The translations under genes and the position numbers were made by a program. From Lineus longissimus (lineage: Eukaryota > Nemertea > Pilidiophora > Heteronemertea > Lineidae): DNA of 64,000 bases. The number at the start of each line of letters is the position of its first letter. The stretch's first letter is position 1. The stretch is from contig NC_088308.1 of the NCBI RefSeq assembly GCF_910592395.1, positions 29,157,501-29,221,500 of the forward strand, given 5' to 3'. The notes under the pieces were generated by a model that was not told where the DNA came from, ran no database searches, and saw only the letters and a program-made list of their open reading frames with translations. Below, piece after piece: positions 25,186 through 37,210 of this stretch.

Positions 25186-25252
25186 GCCTTACTTCGAATC
25201 GAACCACGGATCTTTGTATTGCCGGCTCACTCCTTTACCAAGTAAACTGTCG
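25186..25252 (-). mobile_element. tRNA-Ala-like SINE head, family A copy 1
   Basis: The minus strand reads GTTTACTTGGTAAAGGAGTG, then AGCCGGCAATACAAAGATCC and the B-box GTGGTTCGATTCG. The loop CCGGCAA gives the nominal anticodon GGC (Ala). It shares the GCCGGCAAT...AAAGATC...GGTTCGA frame with elements at 26892-26956 and 61868-61933, so the three form one family. This copy is the most diverged in the T-arm. Confidence 0.5.
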
Positions 25253-26232
25253 AGGAGGGTTGCCTTCTTTCTCTGCACTGGCGACACTATTTCATAAAGC
25301 GTAGTGAGATTCTACGATTTACATTCTCTGGTGTTTGGCAACAGTTGGCCACAGAACCTATCTAATACTTCACAATCACAGTGAACCATCATTGGGAGCC
25401 GCTGACGATCATGGTTGTGATAAGATGCCTGGGTGTGCCTGGCAGAAGTTAAGGATTATCTCTCAGAAACATCAGTGTTATCGCCTTGTAACATTTAGTC
25501 ATGTCTCACCTCAGAGAATGGCCCGTCCATGACACTCGGCGTCACCCCATTCATTACAGAAATCCTCCAATCTGTACTCCATGGAGGTGACATTGTCATT
25601 TTAATGAGGTTTGTTATCCATTGCTGTGTCAAACCTGTGGTCTTTTGACAACATTTTAATAGATCTCCTGTTGAGAGTCATTTGAATATGAATGAGAACC
25701 ATGACAATAAAGGCCTACGTATATCATATTCAGAGGAGCTGCCACTCATGCTGTCTTTAGTGTCATAACTACAAGCACTTGAATGGCACATTTTGAAAAG
25801 TTATTCTTAATTGACATATGTCAATCTATGTCATATTTGTGTCATATTCAATAGATTTTAAATCTCAATGGCTGATCCATTTGACGTTCTTCCTCCCGTT
25901 GTATCGTTCGTCTCCCAATGAAATATTTGGAGATCATTTACGAGTGGGTACATGGACCGCTCTGGATAGCATATCAGTCAAAGTCACAGAATAGCATTTA
26001 CATACAGCATTTACATGATTCAATAACTGGAGGGGAGCCGCTTATAAATTAGTAACCCCATAGTTGATTAGGGGACCTTGCTCTGCCATTTCATACTCAG
26101 GCAGTCGTTGGGAGCTGGAATTTTAGACATTGAAGTAAAAATAGCTTGGTAATTAGTTGTAACTCGTTAATCGTGGGGTGGACATCGGTGTATGAATGAA
26201 AGCCCTGCTGAAACGAGCAGTTGTGGTGGTTA
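25253..26232. other. Noncoding stretch with a 14-bp palindrome
   Basis: TTGACATATGTCAA at 25811-25824 is a perfect palindrome, followed by two TGTCATAT repeats. A block at 25580-25710 contains a RUNX-like TGTGGTC and SOX-like motifs. No gene is seen. Confidence 0.45.
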
Positions 26233-26280
26233 ATTAGCTGGAAACGGTGACCAGGGGCAACGGCTGGAGCATCTATTTAA
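26231..26280 (+). promoter_or_regulatory. RFX X-box beside homeodomain and MEF2-like sites
   Basis: GTGACCAGGGGCAAC (26247-26261) matches the RFX X-box pattern, with half-sites GTGACC and GGCAAC separated by three bases. Immediately upstream is TAATTAG (26231-26237), a homeodomain core. Downstream, CTATTTAA (26273-26280) is MEF2-like. RFX proteins drive ciliary and neural genes in animals through such X-boxes, usually near promoters. No promoter is evident here, so a distal element is the likelier reading. Confidence 0.35.
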
Positions 26281-26891
26281 CCATGAACCCAACAGCTTGG
26301 TGTTGTCACCAAGAGCAAACTACCAATTAAAATCCTCAGTTTTGAAAGTGCAATTATTTTAGGCTAAAATGTAAAAATCTATTTTCAATGGTGTATCGAT
26401 TTTTTTCTGGAGTGGCTAAAACATCGAACTGCAAACGTTCTCTTCAGTGTTTAAATACATTAGAACGCCAGGCTGTGGTCGTAAATGTGCGCCCCAAGAC
26501 ATTTCCTTTGGATGGCGTGTACGGTCACTATCACACATCCGCACAGCGCTTCGCCCGCTAATACAATGACGTGCCATACACAACATCATGGTACTCCTAT
26601 TATTCCAGACGTACAATACCACTTCACAAAGTTTGTCGCATTATTTTTGAAGTGTTTCATAGCAAATTGCATCTGCACGTTTTGATGCAGCGAGTTGGGA
26701 CCCCTGATGCGTTACAGCAGCGGGGGGGATAACTTGGCTTCAGATTTTTACATTTTTCGTCCATTAACATGACCTATCCATTGTGACATTGTCCTTTGTA
26801 AACATATGAGCCGTTATGTCCGACTGATTCATTGTCTTTGGAAATATCTGTTAGAAGCAGATAAACTTCTTGTCTCAACGTTGCACGTTCC

Positions 26892-26956
26892 AGCCTCAAT
26901 GCTAAAGCAGTGGACCGGCAATCCATAAAGATCTGGGGTTCGAATCCCAGCCCGGA
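26892..26956 (+). mobile_element. tRNA-Ala-like SINE head, family A copy 2
   Basis: This is the best-preserved copy of the family. The A-box region is ATGCTAAAGCAGTGG. The anticodon stem TGGA/TCCA encloses CCGGCAA (anticodon GGC). The T-arm is CTGGGGTTCGAATCCCAG (26933-26950), with a canonical B-box. It still lacks a normal acceptor stem, so it is a SINE or tRNA pseudogene. Two relatives lie at 25186-25252 and 61868-61933, both on the minus strand. Confidence 0.6.
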
Positions 26957-28562
26957 CAACGCGATGTTTTTTGTACCTGTTTCATTCTTGAGCAGCGAAT
27001 CCCGAGAGTTGATTTTGAATCTGGTCATAGTGATACCAGCCAAGTTTTACTCTTTTTCTCCAAGATCGGCTTTCTCATGTTACACGTCACGGATGGTTAA
27101 CAGATGATACTGTGGCACCTCTTACCGAGGTGTGAAAATGAGTTAGGATTCATGTCCGCTCTTTCATGATCTGATGAAGACTGGGAGGTACCAACTCCAT
27201 CCTGTACCACCTAGGGTGCGGCATTTATTGACATGTTAATATAATAACCACATTGTTGTCTGGTTTTTGGTCATGGGCACATAGGACTACAGCAAATGAT
27301 AGAACTATTAGCAACAGTGCTGGCTCACATACAAATGTCTTGTTTCAGTCCTGAACAGAAATCTTCTTTTGCGAATATTGTTAGAAACGTGGAGGATGGA
27401 ATTCGTGAAATGTCATCAATATTATGAGTAAGTCAACTGAGTTGTCCAAGACTAACCACCCAACCTCTCTGTGAAGAACACATGTGAATAAAACGTTCTT
27501 TGAAATATTCAAAATCATAATTGGTGATGTATCCACATTCATCTAAAATAAGTTATGTACAAATGTAGGTCAATACCCAATTACACATTTTTGATGATTC
27601 CAGATAATAAAGCCCACTGGCAGAATATCTGAGGAATAGAACTGGTTAACAAAGAGGACTTGATCTTCACACTCGGGGACAATCATGCCTGGCAGGTCTC
27701 CTGATAATTACAACTCCAACTGTGACTGGGATAGTATGCAAGGGGCATGGCCACATTGATAGATTCAGCCAGAAATACACCAAATGTTCACCCCACTGAG
27801 ATCAGGAGCATGAACTTCTGGAGGTGTTTCTGTCAAAGATATTTCGTCAATGTTAACAGATAAAACCGCAGTATGGTTCGGCTAGGCGACAAAGACGAGT
27901 TTATGTGTTTCTAATTTGTGTATTTACATGATATAAATGGGAAGGACAGTTTTTGATCATGTGAGTCAGTTTATAGAAAATATGACATTCTTGACTATGA
28001 TGTTTTGACCGGTTTTGTGATGAGAGGGATGAGGCTGTGACACTGGTGTGAACTTGAGGCCACCAAGCTGTTCGTGAGCCGAGACAGTCTGGGCATGAGC
28101 TTGGTGAAACTTTAATTTGGGAACCCACGTACATGTACATGACATATCAAGTAATATGAGATAAGATTCGTTCCTCAATGTTTACACGCTGATTCGATCC
28201 TACAGTAACGCTGATGAGCATCACAGCGTTTTCTTCTCGACAAAATCGAAGCTGAGAAAAACGGCTAATACCTTCATCAGTGTTGTATTCTCTTCAAACA
28301 TTAAACAAACTTGAGCCAAAGTTGGCATTCATAACATGTCAGAATACAAGTTAACATCAATAATACACTTGTCTCTGTTTGTATAAACAGCAATGCAAGC
28401 AATGATAAAAGTAATGAAAACAAAGTTCGTATTAGTATAACGCTATCGTCCGATATATGAAATCGAATGTGTAAGAGGTTTGAATAAGTGAGATTCTGAG
28501 TTAATCTTCTTGTGATTCAGAGGTGGTAGTTACTGTCAGTAAGCATGTTGAGAACCTATTAT
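26957..28562. other. Noncoding stretch
   Basis: Hairpin-prone AACGCTG...CAGCGTT at 28207-28230. No frame or RNA gene recognised. Confidence 0.5.
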
Positions 28563-28615
28563 TACCATCCAATTCGAACTCGGCAGCTTTCCTATTTCCC
28601 ACTCAGTCATGGATT
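28563..28615 (-). mobile_element. Degenerate tRNA-like SINE head
   Basis: The minus strand contains ATGACTGAGTGGGAAATAGG, close to the A-box (TGGCNNAGTGG). After a short gap comes CCGAGTTCGAATTGG, a B-box with an altered 3' end. The A-to-B spacing is short (about 17 bases), so the anticodon arm has been lost, as is common in old tRNA-derived SINEs. Confidence 0.4.
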
Positions 28616-28784
28616 CCTTCAAGATGAGTTACTGCTTGATATTGTGTTAATCCAACTTTGGCATGATTGTGTTGGTTTACCACCTAATCAAAGCAGACCG
28701 TAGCTTAACTGACTCTGGTTGCAGGGTTCATCAAGTATCTAAGGCCCTTGCAAATGTTCACCTACAGTTAAGTCAATACAAGAA

Positions 28785-28868
28785 AATTCAAAAAAAATAA
28801 TTTATTCCGCCTTCGGATTCGAACCCGGGTCAGGACCTAATTTGCTACCGCTAGGTCATTATACTTCG
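28785..28868 (-). mobile_element. tRNA-like element followed by a T8 run
   Basis: The minus strand reads GACCTAGCGGTAGCAAATTA (A-box and D-arm; GACCTA pairs with TAGGTC). It then has CCCGGGTTCGAATCC, a perfect B-box (complement of 28816-28830). About 20 bases past the B-box comes a run of eight T (complement of 28790-28797), which would stop RNA polymerase III. A-to-B spacing is only about 16 bases, so this is not a normal tRNA. It could be a short Pol III-transcribed SINE head. Confidence 0.5.
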
Positions 28869-31800
28869 CACATTTGGTGATGGTTTTCTTCAATCCTTAT
28901 ACTGCTTGTAAGAATAGATCAAAAGTTACTTCTCGAACCCTTGGCTATTTCCCAACCTCTGATATTGCCAGTTGGTCAGAGCTTCCTTCACAAGCACAGG
29001 GTGGTGGTCGGCTATTTCACTAGCTACATGGGGTAAACAGGCATGGGCGAAATACATCGCTAACTAATTAAAATCTTCACGAAACATTTAACTGCTGGTG
29101 TTAATGGCTATATTTGGAAAGAATTTCGGTGGATTGACAATGGCTTTTTGCTCAGTTACTTGGTTTGGACTTAATGGTGCATGGATACATCTCCAAGATT
29201 TGGTGAACTCGTTATCTCAGCTGGTTGACTTTATTGAGAAATATGTTGATGTGGTGCATTGATGTGTTGTGATCACCATTAGATGGTTAATGAGCAGAGA
29301 TGATAATATCAGATCTGTCTGGGCTGATCGAGCAGAGAAATGTGGCCACAAATAGGTTGGCTGTTAATAAGTATGATGCAGATGCGATGACTTGGAACAG
29401 TGCCTCTGCAATAATGTGTACTTGCGTCTCTCGGACGTTGGTGGGTTGACGTTTCTTTTGGTTTGGTAATGGCTTTCTTTGGTACTTTTTTATCAAAGGT
29501 ATCTATTAACAACACGACTACCCATGTTAACCAATTTGTCATCAATTCATCACCAAAGATAATGAGAGGCGCCCAGCACCAGGAGGACTTAGCTGAATAT
29601 GTGAGATATGGACCACTTACCATAACTCACAAATGTTTATGCAAGAAGTAATAACCGAGCGATTCAAGGAACAACCATTGCTTTATAGACGACCCATGTT
29701 GTGGATTTATGATGCTTGTATCCTGAAATTGGTTCCATGTTCATTGGGTCGGGTTCTTATGTTGAACGTTTCTCATTGCTGCACAAATCTTCACCAAACT
29801 TGATATGAAACAACATTAGTCAAATCACCTAAGAAGTCGGTAATGCTGATGAGTTATAACAACAAAATGCCTAACAGTTTACCTACGCAAATTGCTTAGC
29901 ATATCTGCTTACACCTTAGCAAGAAAGAAACAACAACTGCGCCATGCTTTCGAGTTCATTTCAACTTGGGTATTTCAGATCAATGCGTGCATTTGCACAG
30001 TGACTTGTATAAACGTTGTCATTAGCTTCCTCTGAAACAGAGCTATCATGGCAGGCTGTATTTCTAATGAACTTGGTAATTAGTTAAGATAGGGTGTGTT
30101 TAGAACCAGGAAACTGAGATTAAGCAATTTGAATTCAATATATCAATTTCTACCCTTGATTCAACTTGCCAACCATGATTTTGTCCAATTTTAGCTTCAT
30201 TTTCATCTGGGATAACGAAAATGATCACGTTCAAGTTCCAACATTGACTACACACTAGGGGACCCTGTGGAGCATGATTTAAAGCAAGGTAGCAAGTCAA
30301 TTTGACTATACGTTGTACAATATGTGAACTATATCTTTATTGCTTCATGATAGACCAGATGTTTCTCTTACTGACTTCGTGATGCCAAGTAACTGTGAAA
30401 AAGTGTTACCAGATCTGATCGTTTAGCGAAGAGACTTTTCTTACTGTCAACATTCAAATCTTTTGGGACACACTATACAACATGTAGAAGAAGGATTGAT
30501 GTGAAGTAGGCATTAGCTACAGTATAGAAACAAAAAATGTTATACAGAAGTCGAATTTGAACTTAGCAACACAGTTGGGTTGGCACTGTTTCGGGAATTC
30601 TATCTTCTTTGCCGCAATGTGGATAATTACTTATGAAACTTAAGAAATCCTGCTCGGGATGGATGCCAAAAATACCATTGTATATATATACTTAATTTAT
30701 TCTGCATTTGCTTGGGAAACGAGCATACATTATACAGGTTGCTAGAACATTCGAGAACTAAGTTCGATAGAAAGGCAAGTTCGATAGAACAGACAGGAAG
30801 CTCTTCATAGCCGGTCCTTCATAGAAGAAGTCTTTCCCAGATGGTGACTGTTTCTCCTTTCTTGCCACCAGCTGAAACTCTTGTGGTCCTTTACCAGTCA
30901 TTCGCTCACTTAGTTGCTTGGTTTCTTTGATTTTATCTATTGATGGTAATCAGATAAGGAACACCTCATGATGAACACAATTATAACTGCCAAGATCAAT
31001 TGATAGATAGGATTGGATGATATATCAAGTGGCAGGTGATAACAGAACAAGTAGATCATATCGCTGGTCATTCTTCAGCCGCACTGTCATGAAAATTCTT
31101 TTTGCGAAATGGGGATTTCTTAAAGTAAAGTTGATGTGCTAAAGTATGGCATCTTTTTCATTGTATTCTTAAACCTGTGTGAGTTGTGAGGTGAGGAGCA
31201 GCACACTGGGGACTCGTCCTATCTTCCTGATCGAAAACCTTGACATGCTCACTCTCTTTCTGATTCCCTTTTCTTCATGGTGATTCCTTTCAGCATAATG
31301 GCAAATCTGTCGAGCCATACGATATGCTTAACTGGACCATCATCACTCGAACATGGATGTACCAATCAAAAAAGAATTTGACCGAGAAGCTAAACCAAAA
31401 GCAAGCTTTCGATACAGGTTTCTTCGAATCCCTCTTCCACTAGGAACTCGATAATTGTTATTTAGCATTCATTAACTTAAGTCAAAAGTCCTGACTGATC
31501 CAATAACAAAGACTGTCCATCCACATCCCTGGCCCACGGCCAACCTGGGTGTTATTTTAGCAAGTTGTTCACAACGTTGCCCACCCTGATAAAGTTATCA
31601 TGGTCCAGCACTGACATCTTGCAACCGGAGGTGTTGGTGTCATTGTCTGAGAACACACTCGACCAAGTCTTGCGGAAGAGGAGAGATGCTATCTTCTAAA
31701 ATTGTGGCGGACAAAACTAAAGGTATTGACCTGCAGCCGTCTATGGTGATCAAATGGCACCCGGCGAGTCCTGCCTCCTTCTAATTGAAAGTCATTGACC

Positions 31801-33110
31801 AGAAGAAATTCTCTAATAGTTGATATTAAGGAGTACATGGTTGTAATTTGAAATATGGTCCATTTTCAAGTCGGAAATGATACGTGTTAATTACTATTGT
31901 GGGATCTTGTGGTTTACTTCAAAGGTAAAGTGTGTCTATGGCCGATGGTTAGACATGTGTTCGTGCTTCCCGCAGCCCGGAAACTATTTTAATGAAGTAA
32001 ATAACTCATTTCATATTCCTAAAACTTTAGAATGAATTGTGGCGATGTTCGTCATACTGGGAGGTGTCATCAAGAGGGCAATTCGGGTTGCAAGTGAAGA
32101 TCTTCTTCGAGGGTACACGCACGAAGCTTATCACTGAGAGAACAAAATCTTCTAAATGGACTCGTTCACTTCGGAATTGTCCAACGGACGCTTTAGTTTG
32201 CTGGTGCAGTTGAACTGACCATTCTGGCCGAGAGCGAGGGGGTAGGAATCATAAACGTCCAACTACATGGCGGCCTGCCCACTGGCCATGAAATGTCACT
32301 GCGCAGAGGGTCAAAAGGCCAGGCTTGATTACAAAGGATCGTGTAAAGTAAACAGTTTGCTTTTAGAATTTGATATTTCACTTTTCCACTGAATTTATCT
32401 CAATGGTTGGTTTGATCCTGCAGCACTCTCTCAGTAGTAACAAGTGTTTAGTTAATGGTTTGGTGGGAAAACAATGATATTGAGCCTGATTGTTTGGTAA
32501 CTTAGAGCCATGCGACCAATGTAAACTGTGGATCTAGCTGGGCGAAGGTTCACTACCAGTCAAATTCGATGCAGAAGCTGCAATCAGTTATGTGCGTTGA
32601 TTACTTTATAGAAACTTTATATTTGTTAGAGTACATTTATCAAAAGCAAGATATGACATTCGCTCTTGGCAGGCGACTGTAAAATAGCGTACAAAGTCTT
32701 TCCATCGTCACAGCTACCAAAATTCGATTTGGAGTCTAAACCGTTATCAATTTATTATATCATAGAAAAAAAGGATTCTACCATCCAGCAGTTTACTAAT
32801 GTCGATCAGTTGGTCGACCGGATTTGAATTATCGGTAATGTAAAACCAAGAGCCACAGAATTTAATCACTTTGACAAATTTGATAGGAAATTAATTGACA
32901 TACATTTATTCATAGTTGGGTTGCTATCTCTAGGTGTCATCTGCATTGTTGAAAAGCAGCTGCCTTGACAATGGATATAAAATGGGGTCGCAGTTTTTTA
33001 ATTTCTAAAAAGAAAATGAAATGTTTCAAAAATGATTTAAAGATTCACACAAGACAAAGACGATCTATCCCAAATCTCACAATGATGTAATTAATAAATT
33101 CATTCCTTCT
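28869..33110. other. Long noncoding stretch
   Basis: Frames up to 104 codons near 29.3-29.6 kb overlap on both strands and are not recognised. A short TATATATATA run lies near 30,680. Nothing else seen. Confidence 0.5.
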
Positions 33111-33440
33111 TCTTCGGCATTTTATGGCACAATTATCACGAGCCATCTGTCATATTTCTATCCTTAGGGGGCGGGCAGTTCTGGTCCAACGCCCAAAGTA
33201 ATAAATGGCCCCTCGGCTGTCATCTCCGATCTTCCTTCCACACCAGTGGTCTTCTCTTTCCATAGCCTACTTTCTTTTGTCTCATTGGCAAATTTGACGG
33301 AAAAACGGCACAACTTGTAAAAAACTTCTCCTCCATGCAGAGCGCTGCAGGACTAATTAAGCAGAAGAGAGTGGCCTTTTGATCTTAATGTCTCCCTCAT
33401 TAATTTGTTTTGCTAATGAGCAAACGGGCTCAAGCTAGGT
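33111..33440. promoter_or_regulatory. Candidate conserved noncoding enhancer block
   Basis: Several transcription-factor-like motifs are packed here: TTTTATGG (Hox/Cdx-like, 33120-33127), GGGGGCGGG (Sp/KLF-like, 33167-33175), CTGTCA (MEIS-like, 33217-33222), CTAATTAAGC (33353-33362) and an opposed pair, CTCATTA (33396-33402) and TAATGAG (33414-33420). Density and texture resemble animal developmental enhancers. Conservation cannot be judged from one genome, so this rests on motif content alone. Confidence 0.3.
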
Positions 33441-36400
33441 TTGGTTTGTGTTCCCACAAGTATAACACATGCCAAACCACATGGCAACTTGGATCCATAG
33501 TTTTCATCTCGCTGCCCAGCTATGGCGAGCATTTCTAATGTTCATCTGCTTTGTTCGCGGCCACTATTTGGAAGGTTTTCTCATTAGGGCTTGGATGGTC
33601 CATTGTGGGTCAAGGCTTGTCGGATATGCTACTATCTACTCCTCAGACAACATCTCGGGGATCTGCCTCGTTTGTGATGAAGAATTCTAACGTGCATATC
33701 GTCTCATATTGCGAATTTCTCATAATTTCATGAAATGGAAACGTTCTAGAAAGAAGAAAAAAGTTCAAATACTGCTCTAGACTTACCTAACTAGGCAGCA
33801 AAGGTTGTTCATTCTATTTAGTATCCCAGCGGGAGGTTTTGCTGGTGGGTTGCCCAATATTGTAGCCGAATCTCGCTGCCCGCAGGGCGGTACGCCCAAA
33901 GTAACCGTTTAATTTGCCAGTCCAGTGCTGCTAGAGTAGGCTGGAGGACCATCCCAACCCCAACCAACCTTTTATATCTGTGGTTCAATGTCAGGTTTTG
34001 TGTTCTGAAACTGAGGGCTGGTGTTGGTGCGGTTTATTAATGAAAAAAAGTTGTCTGAGACGGAATATTCAATCCATGAAACGAAGGGGTGTGGTTTTCA
34101 CATGGTTAAAAGATTTAGAATGGCCCCCTTTCTTTCATGTGTAACTGTAATAAACTGCAACTATGTAAATCGAGGTTTTCTCGAAACGACAAAGACGATG
34201 ACTCTGAGAGCGACACACTAGCAACTTCAGCATCTCTTGTTGACAAAGGTGGTTTACTCAGGTACTGTCTAGTCTTGGCGTGGAACAAAAGTTTGATACC
34301 AATTTGTCTAAATATGTGAAACCATTGCTCTTTCGTACAGATTTAATTGGATGTTGCGTCTTGCTTCATAACTATGATACTTCATATTTCACAATGCGAG
34401 GTCAAGGGTCATAATGATTAAAGCATTCTCAGATACCCTTATCACTCGTCTTCTGGTTGGCCAGTAGACATCTCTTATGGGAGTCGCCCTGCTGTGCTGG
34501 GAGAGGTGAGTTGCTCTAAGGACTTGTACAATAGTGATTCATTAACTATGCCCCTTTGATCTCTATAGCTCTCGCGTCCTGAGATAATTGGTGAAGTTCA
34601 ACGGGAATACAAGCCATGCCAAGTCACCAACATGAGCTTAATTGCTCAGGTTGGTTTACAGTTGTCAAACTATAAACTTTCTGGGTTATTTAGATATAAG
34701 TTTTCCATTTTAATGACTAGATTAAATGTCACCAATTGTAAGTGTGATTCATCAGGGTTTAATGATGGTTGTTGCTGGTGCAGATCTTACTACAGTTTGG
34801 ATTTTTTACTTCTAAATGGTTACCCTATGGATTCGGAAGATGCTTTCTCGTTTTGTAGTACCATACAAAAGTTTATTTTTGACAAAACTCCGTAATTCTA
34901 AACTGTATCATTTGCATGATTCGATTACTTTTAGTAATGCGACTGCTACCATGTAACCAATGAAGCCAAATATCTCCCAACAATTGGGATTTGTAAAATC
35001 TTTTGTGAAAAAATTCCACAGAATCCTTTCAAATTTGCGATAATGATGTTTGTTGTAAGTTTACCACCATGAATACTAAATGATTGTTGGTTATGTTGGG
35101 AGGGGGGGGGGGGGACGAGAAGAGCTTTAACTATAAGGCGACTGACTGTCAGTGTACTTCAGAGGTTTTAGTAGATGACTCCTGTGCTTTGAATGACCAG
35201 TCTCTGAGTAACCATGAACATGCAATCATCCACCGAGCGCAGCCTTTCTACCTGGAATCTGAATCATAATTTGTCATAAAGCAATACATTAGCATTAACA
35301 CTACTCGATAAATACTGGGACGACGAAGCCGTAATAGCCAGCAATAATATTATTCCAACTCCTGCTCTTGTCTCACAAATCATCGAATGGATGGACGATT
35401 ATTCGTGCTGCTAAAAAAAGTGCTGGTATTGTTCGCGTCAACCACGCCTCTTCCTGTCTAGAGAACAAAATGAAAATGGTTCTCTACTGTGTGTGTTGTT
35501 AAAGGGAATATACAATCCAATAGGTTCTTTCATATTTTAATCAAGATTGGTCCATTTTCACCTTTTCAACACAGACTATGCAGGCAAAATATATGATATT
35601 CAGCAAACGGGATGGAAGTAAATCCATGATGATCGGCTGTAACTCGGATCAAAGACTGTAGAGAAAAGTGTTTTAATGGAAATCTATCACGCCATTCATG
35701 ACTTATAATGCTCAACCTTGCTTTTCGTCAAGTTGTTACTTATGCACGCTACACGCTACCATCGGTGGTGCACATACACGTTTGTGGACTCTCCGACCAA
35801 CCCCCTTCAAAAAGTTCCAACTGCGTTAAATATCACCTTCGACTTTCACGACTATCACATGTAGTTATCACAGTAGAGCATGTTTAATCTTTTGTCGGAG
35901 ATAAAATCGCATGAACTATGTAGCTTTCATACAAAACAGTTACAAAGCATCTCTTCGACAAAAAATGACACTCTTCAATCAGATCTGTTTTCTTTCACTG
36001 ACATGACTGATGTTTTTTATGCCCGAAGCAATGTTCTTTCTTGCTCCATCTCCTGCTGGGTTGGACTCTTATTCTATTTCATTGATAGTTAGTGAAAAAG
36101 GTTACAAAATTCGGTACAATTACAGCAGAGTTTGAAAAATACTCTTTCAGCTTTTTTAGATACCATGTAAACTTCAAAAAGGCTTGAATTCGGTTTTTAT
36201 GGCACATTCACACAATTCATACTAGACGTCTGCTTGAAACTGGAAAACGAGACCCGCAACGGTATCATACTGTTTACTTTGGTTGTTCATATACCTGCCC
36301 TACCAGTCTTTCCAAGTAACACTTAACTGAAATATGAGCAACCACAGGCAAAAAGATCGATTGACCACTTGAACCGATCACCACAAGCACAATATTGAGT

Positions 36401-37072
36401 GACATAAGTGTCGCTCTTTTTACCCCTTCCATTTCTAACTCTCATAGTTTCTGATACCCTGTTACAGGATACGCTTCAAAACTACGTGAATTCATGTGAG
36501 CAACGGACAAGGGTTTACTTTCGGATATATTTTCTATGGTTGGCCACACTTGAGTTCGTAACCTGATATATTTTACACCACTTCACACATATCCTCTTGA
36601 CATATTTTAACAATGCAAGATTCATGGGATAGCCTTTTTCATTGGATATATCGGGCGTTCAAATCATGGCATATCTTTCAAATAGTAAACAGCGAGTTAG
36701 CCAAAGAGCAGATCAGAGCTGATCTTGCGTATTCAATTTCAACTCTCTAATTGGTAGATTACAACCTAATTGGTACATGTTGGGCACCATGGTCTTTTCA
36801 ATGATCTTCTCACAACTGCTAAATAAAGTGTTGGCATCGTGATATTTTGTCAGGCCGATGTAAACCAACTGAAAAGTCCATAATCTGCAGTGAGGAAAGT
36901 GAGCATTCAACAAACCTTAGACTAGAGCAACCAGCCTAAACTAGCCATGCACTATATTTCACTGTACGTCTCTCTTGTTGAAACATCTTATTGTTCAAGC
37001 ATTTTCAAAATCTTGTTCTGTTTTGACGAAAGTTTCCTGCGGTCGTTCTAAAAACAGGCCCGACTCGATCAC
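33441..37072. other. Noncoding stretch with a G13 run
   Basis: An uninterrupted run of 13 G lies at 35102-35114. The longest frames here (73-87 codons) are unrecognised and within chance expectation. Confidence 0.5.
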
Positions 37073-37210
37073 ATAGTGCTAGGAGGTGCTGCTCTCATTA
37101 CTTGTGGCCAATTGTTATACTACGGATGAAGGTGTGGTTCAGATTCTGGTCTCGGAGCTGGTGATATTACTTAGTGCATTTTAAAAAATTTAATGAAATG
37201 AAATGAAATT
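37073..37210 (+). mobile_element. Degenerate tRNA-like SINE with AAATG-repeat tail
   Basis: TAGTGCTAGGAGGTGCTG (37074-37091) is A-box-like and GGTGTGGTTCAGATTC (37131-37146) is a damaged B-box. About 45 bases further is a tail of three AAATG units (37192-37210). Simple-repeat tails after a tRNA-like head are typical of SINEs. Each part alone is weak. Confidence 0.35.

Noticed and set aside
31407-31440. TTCTTCGAATCCC as a tRNA B-box
   Set aside because: No A-box or anticodon arm upstream at a suitable distance.
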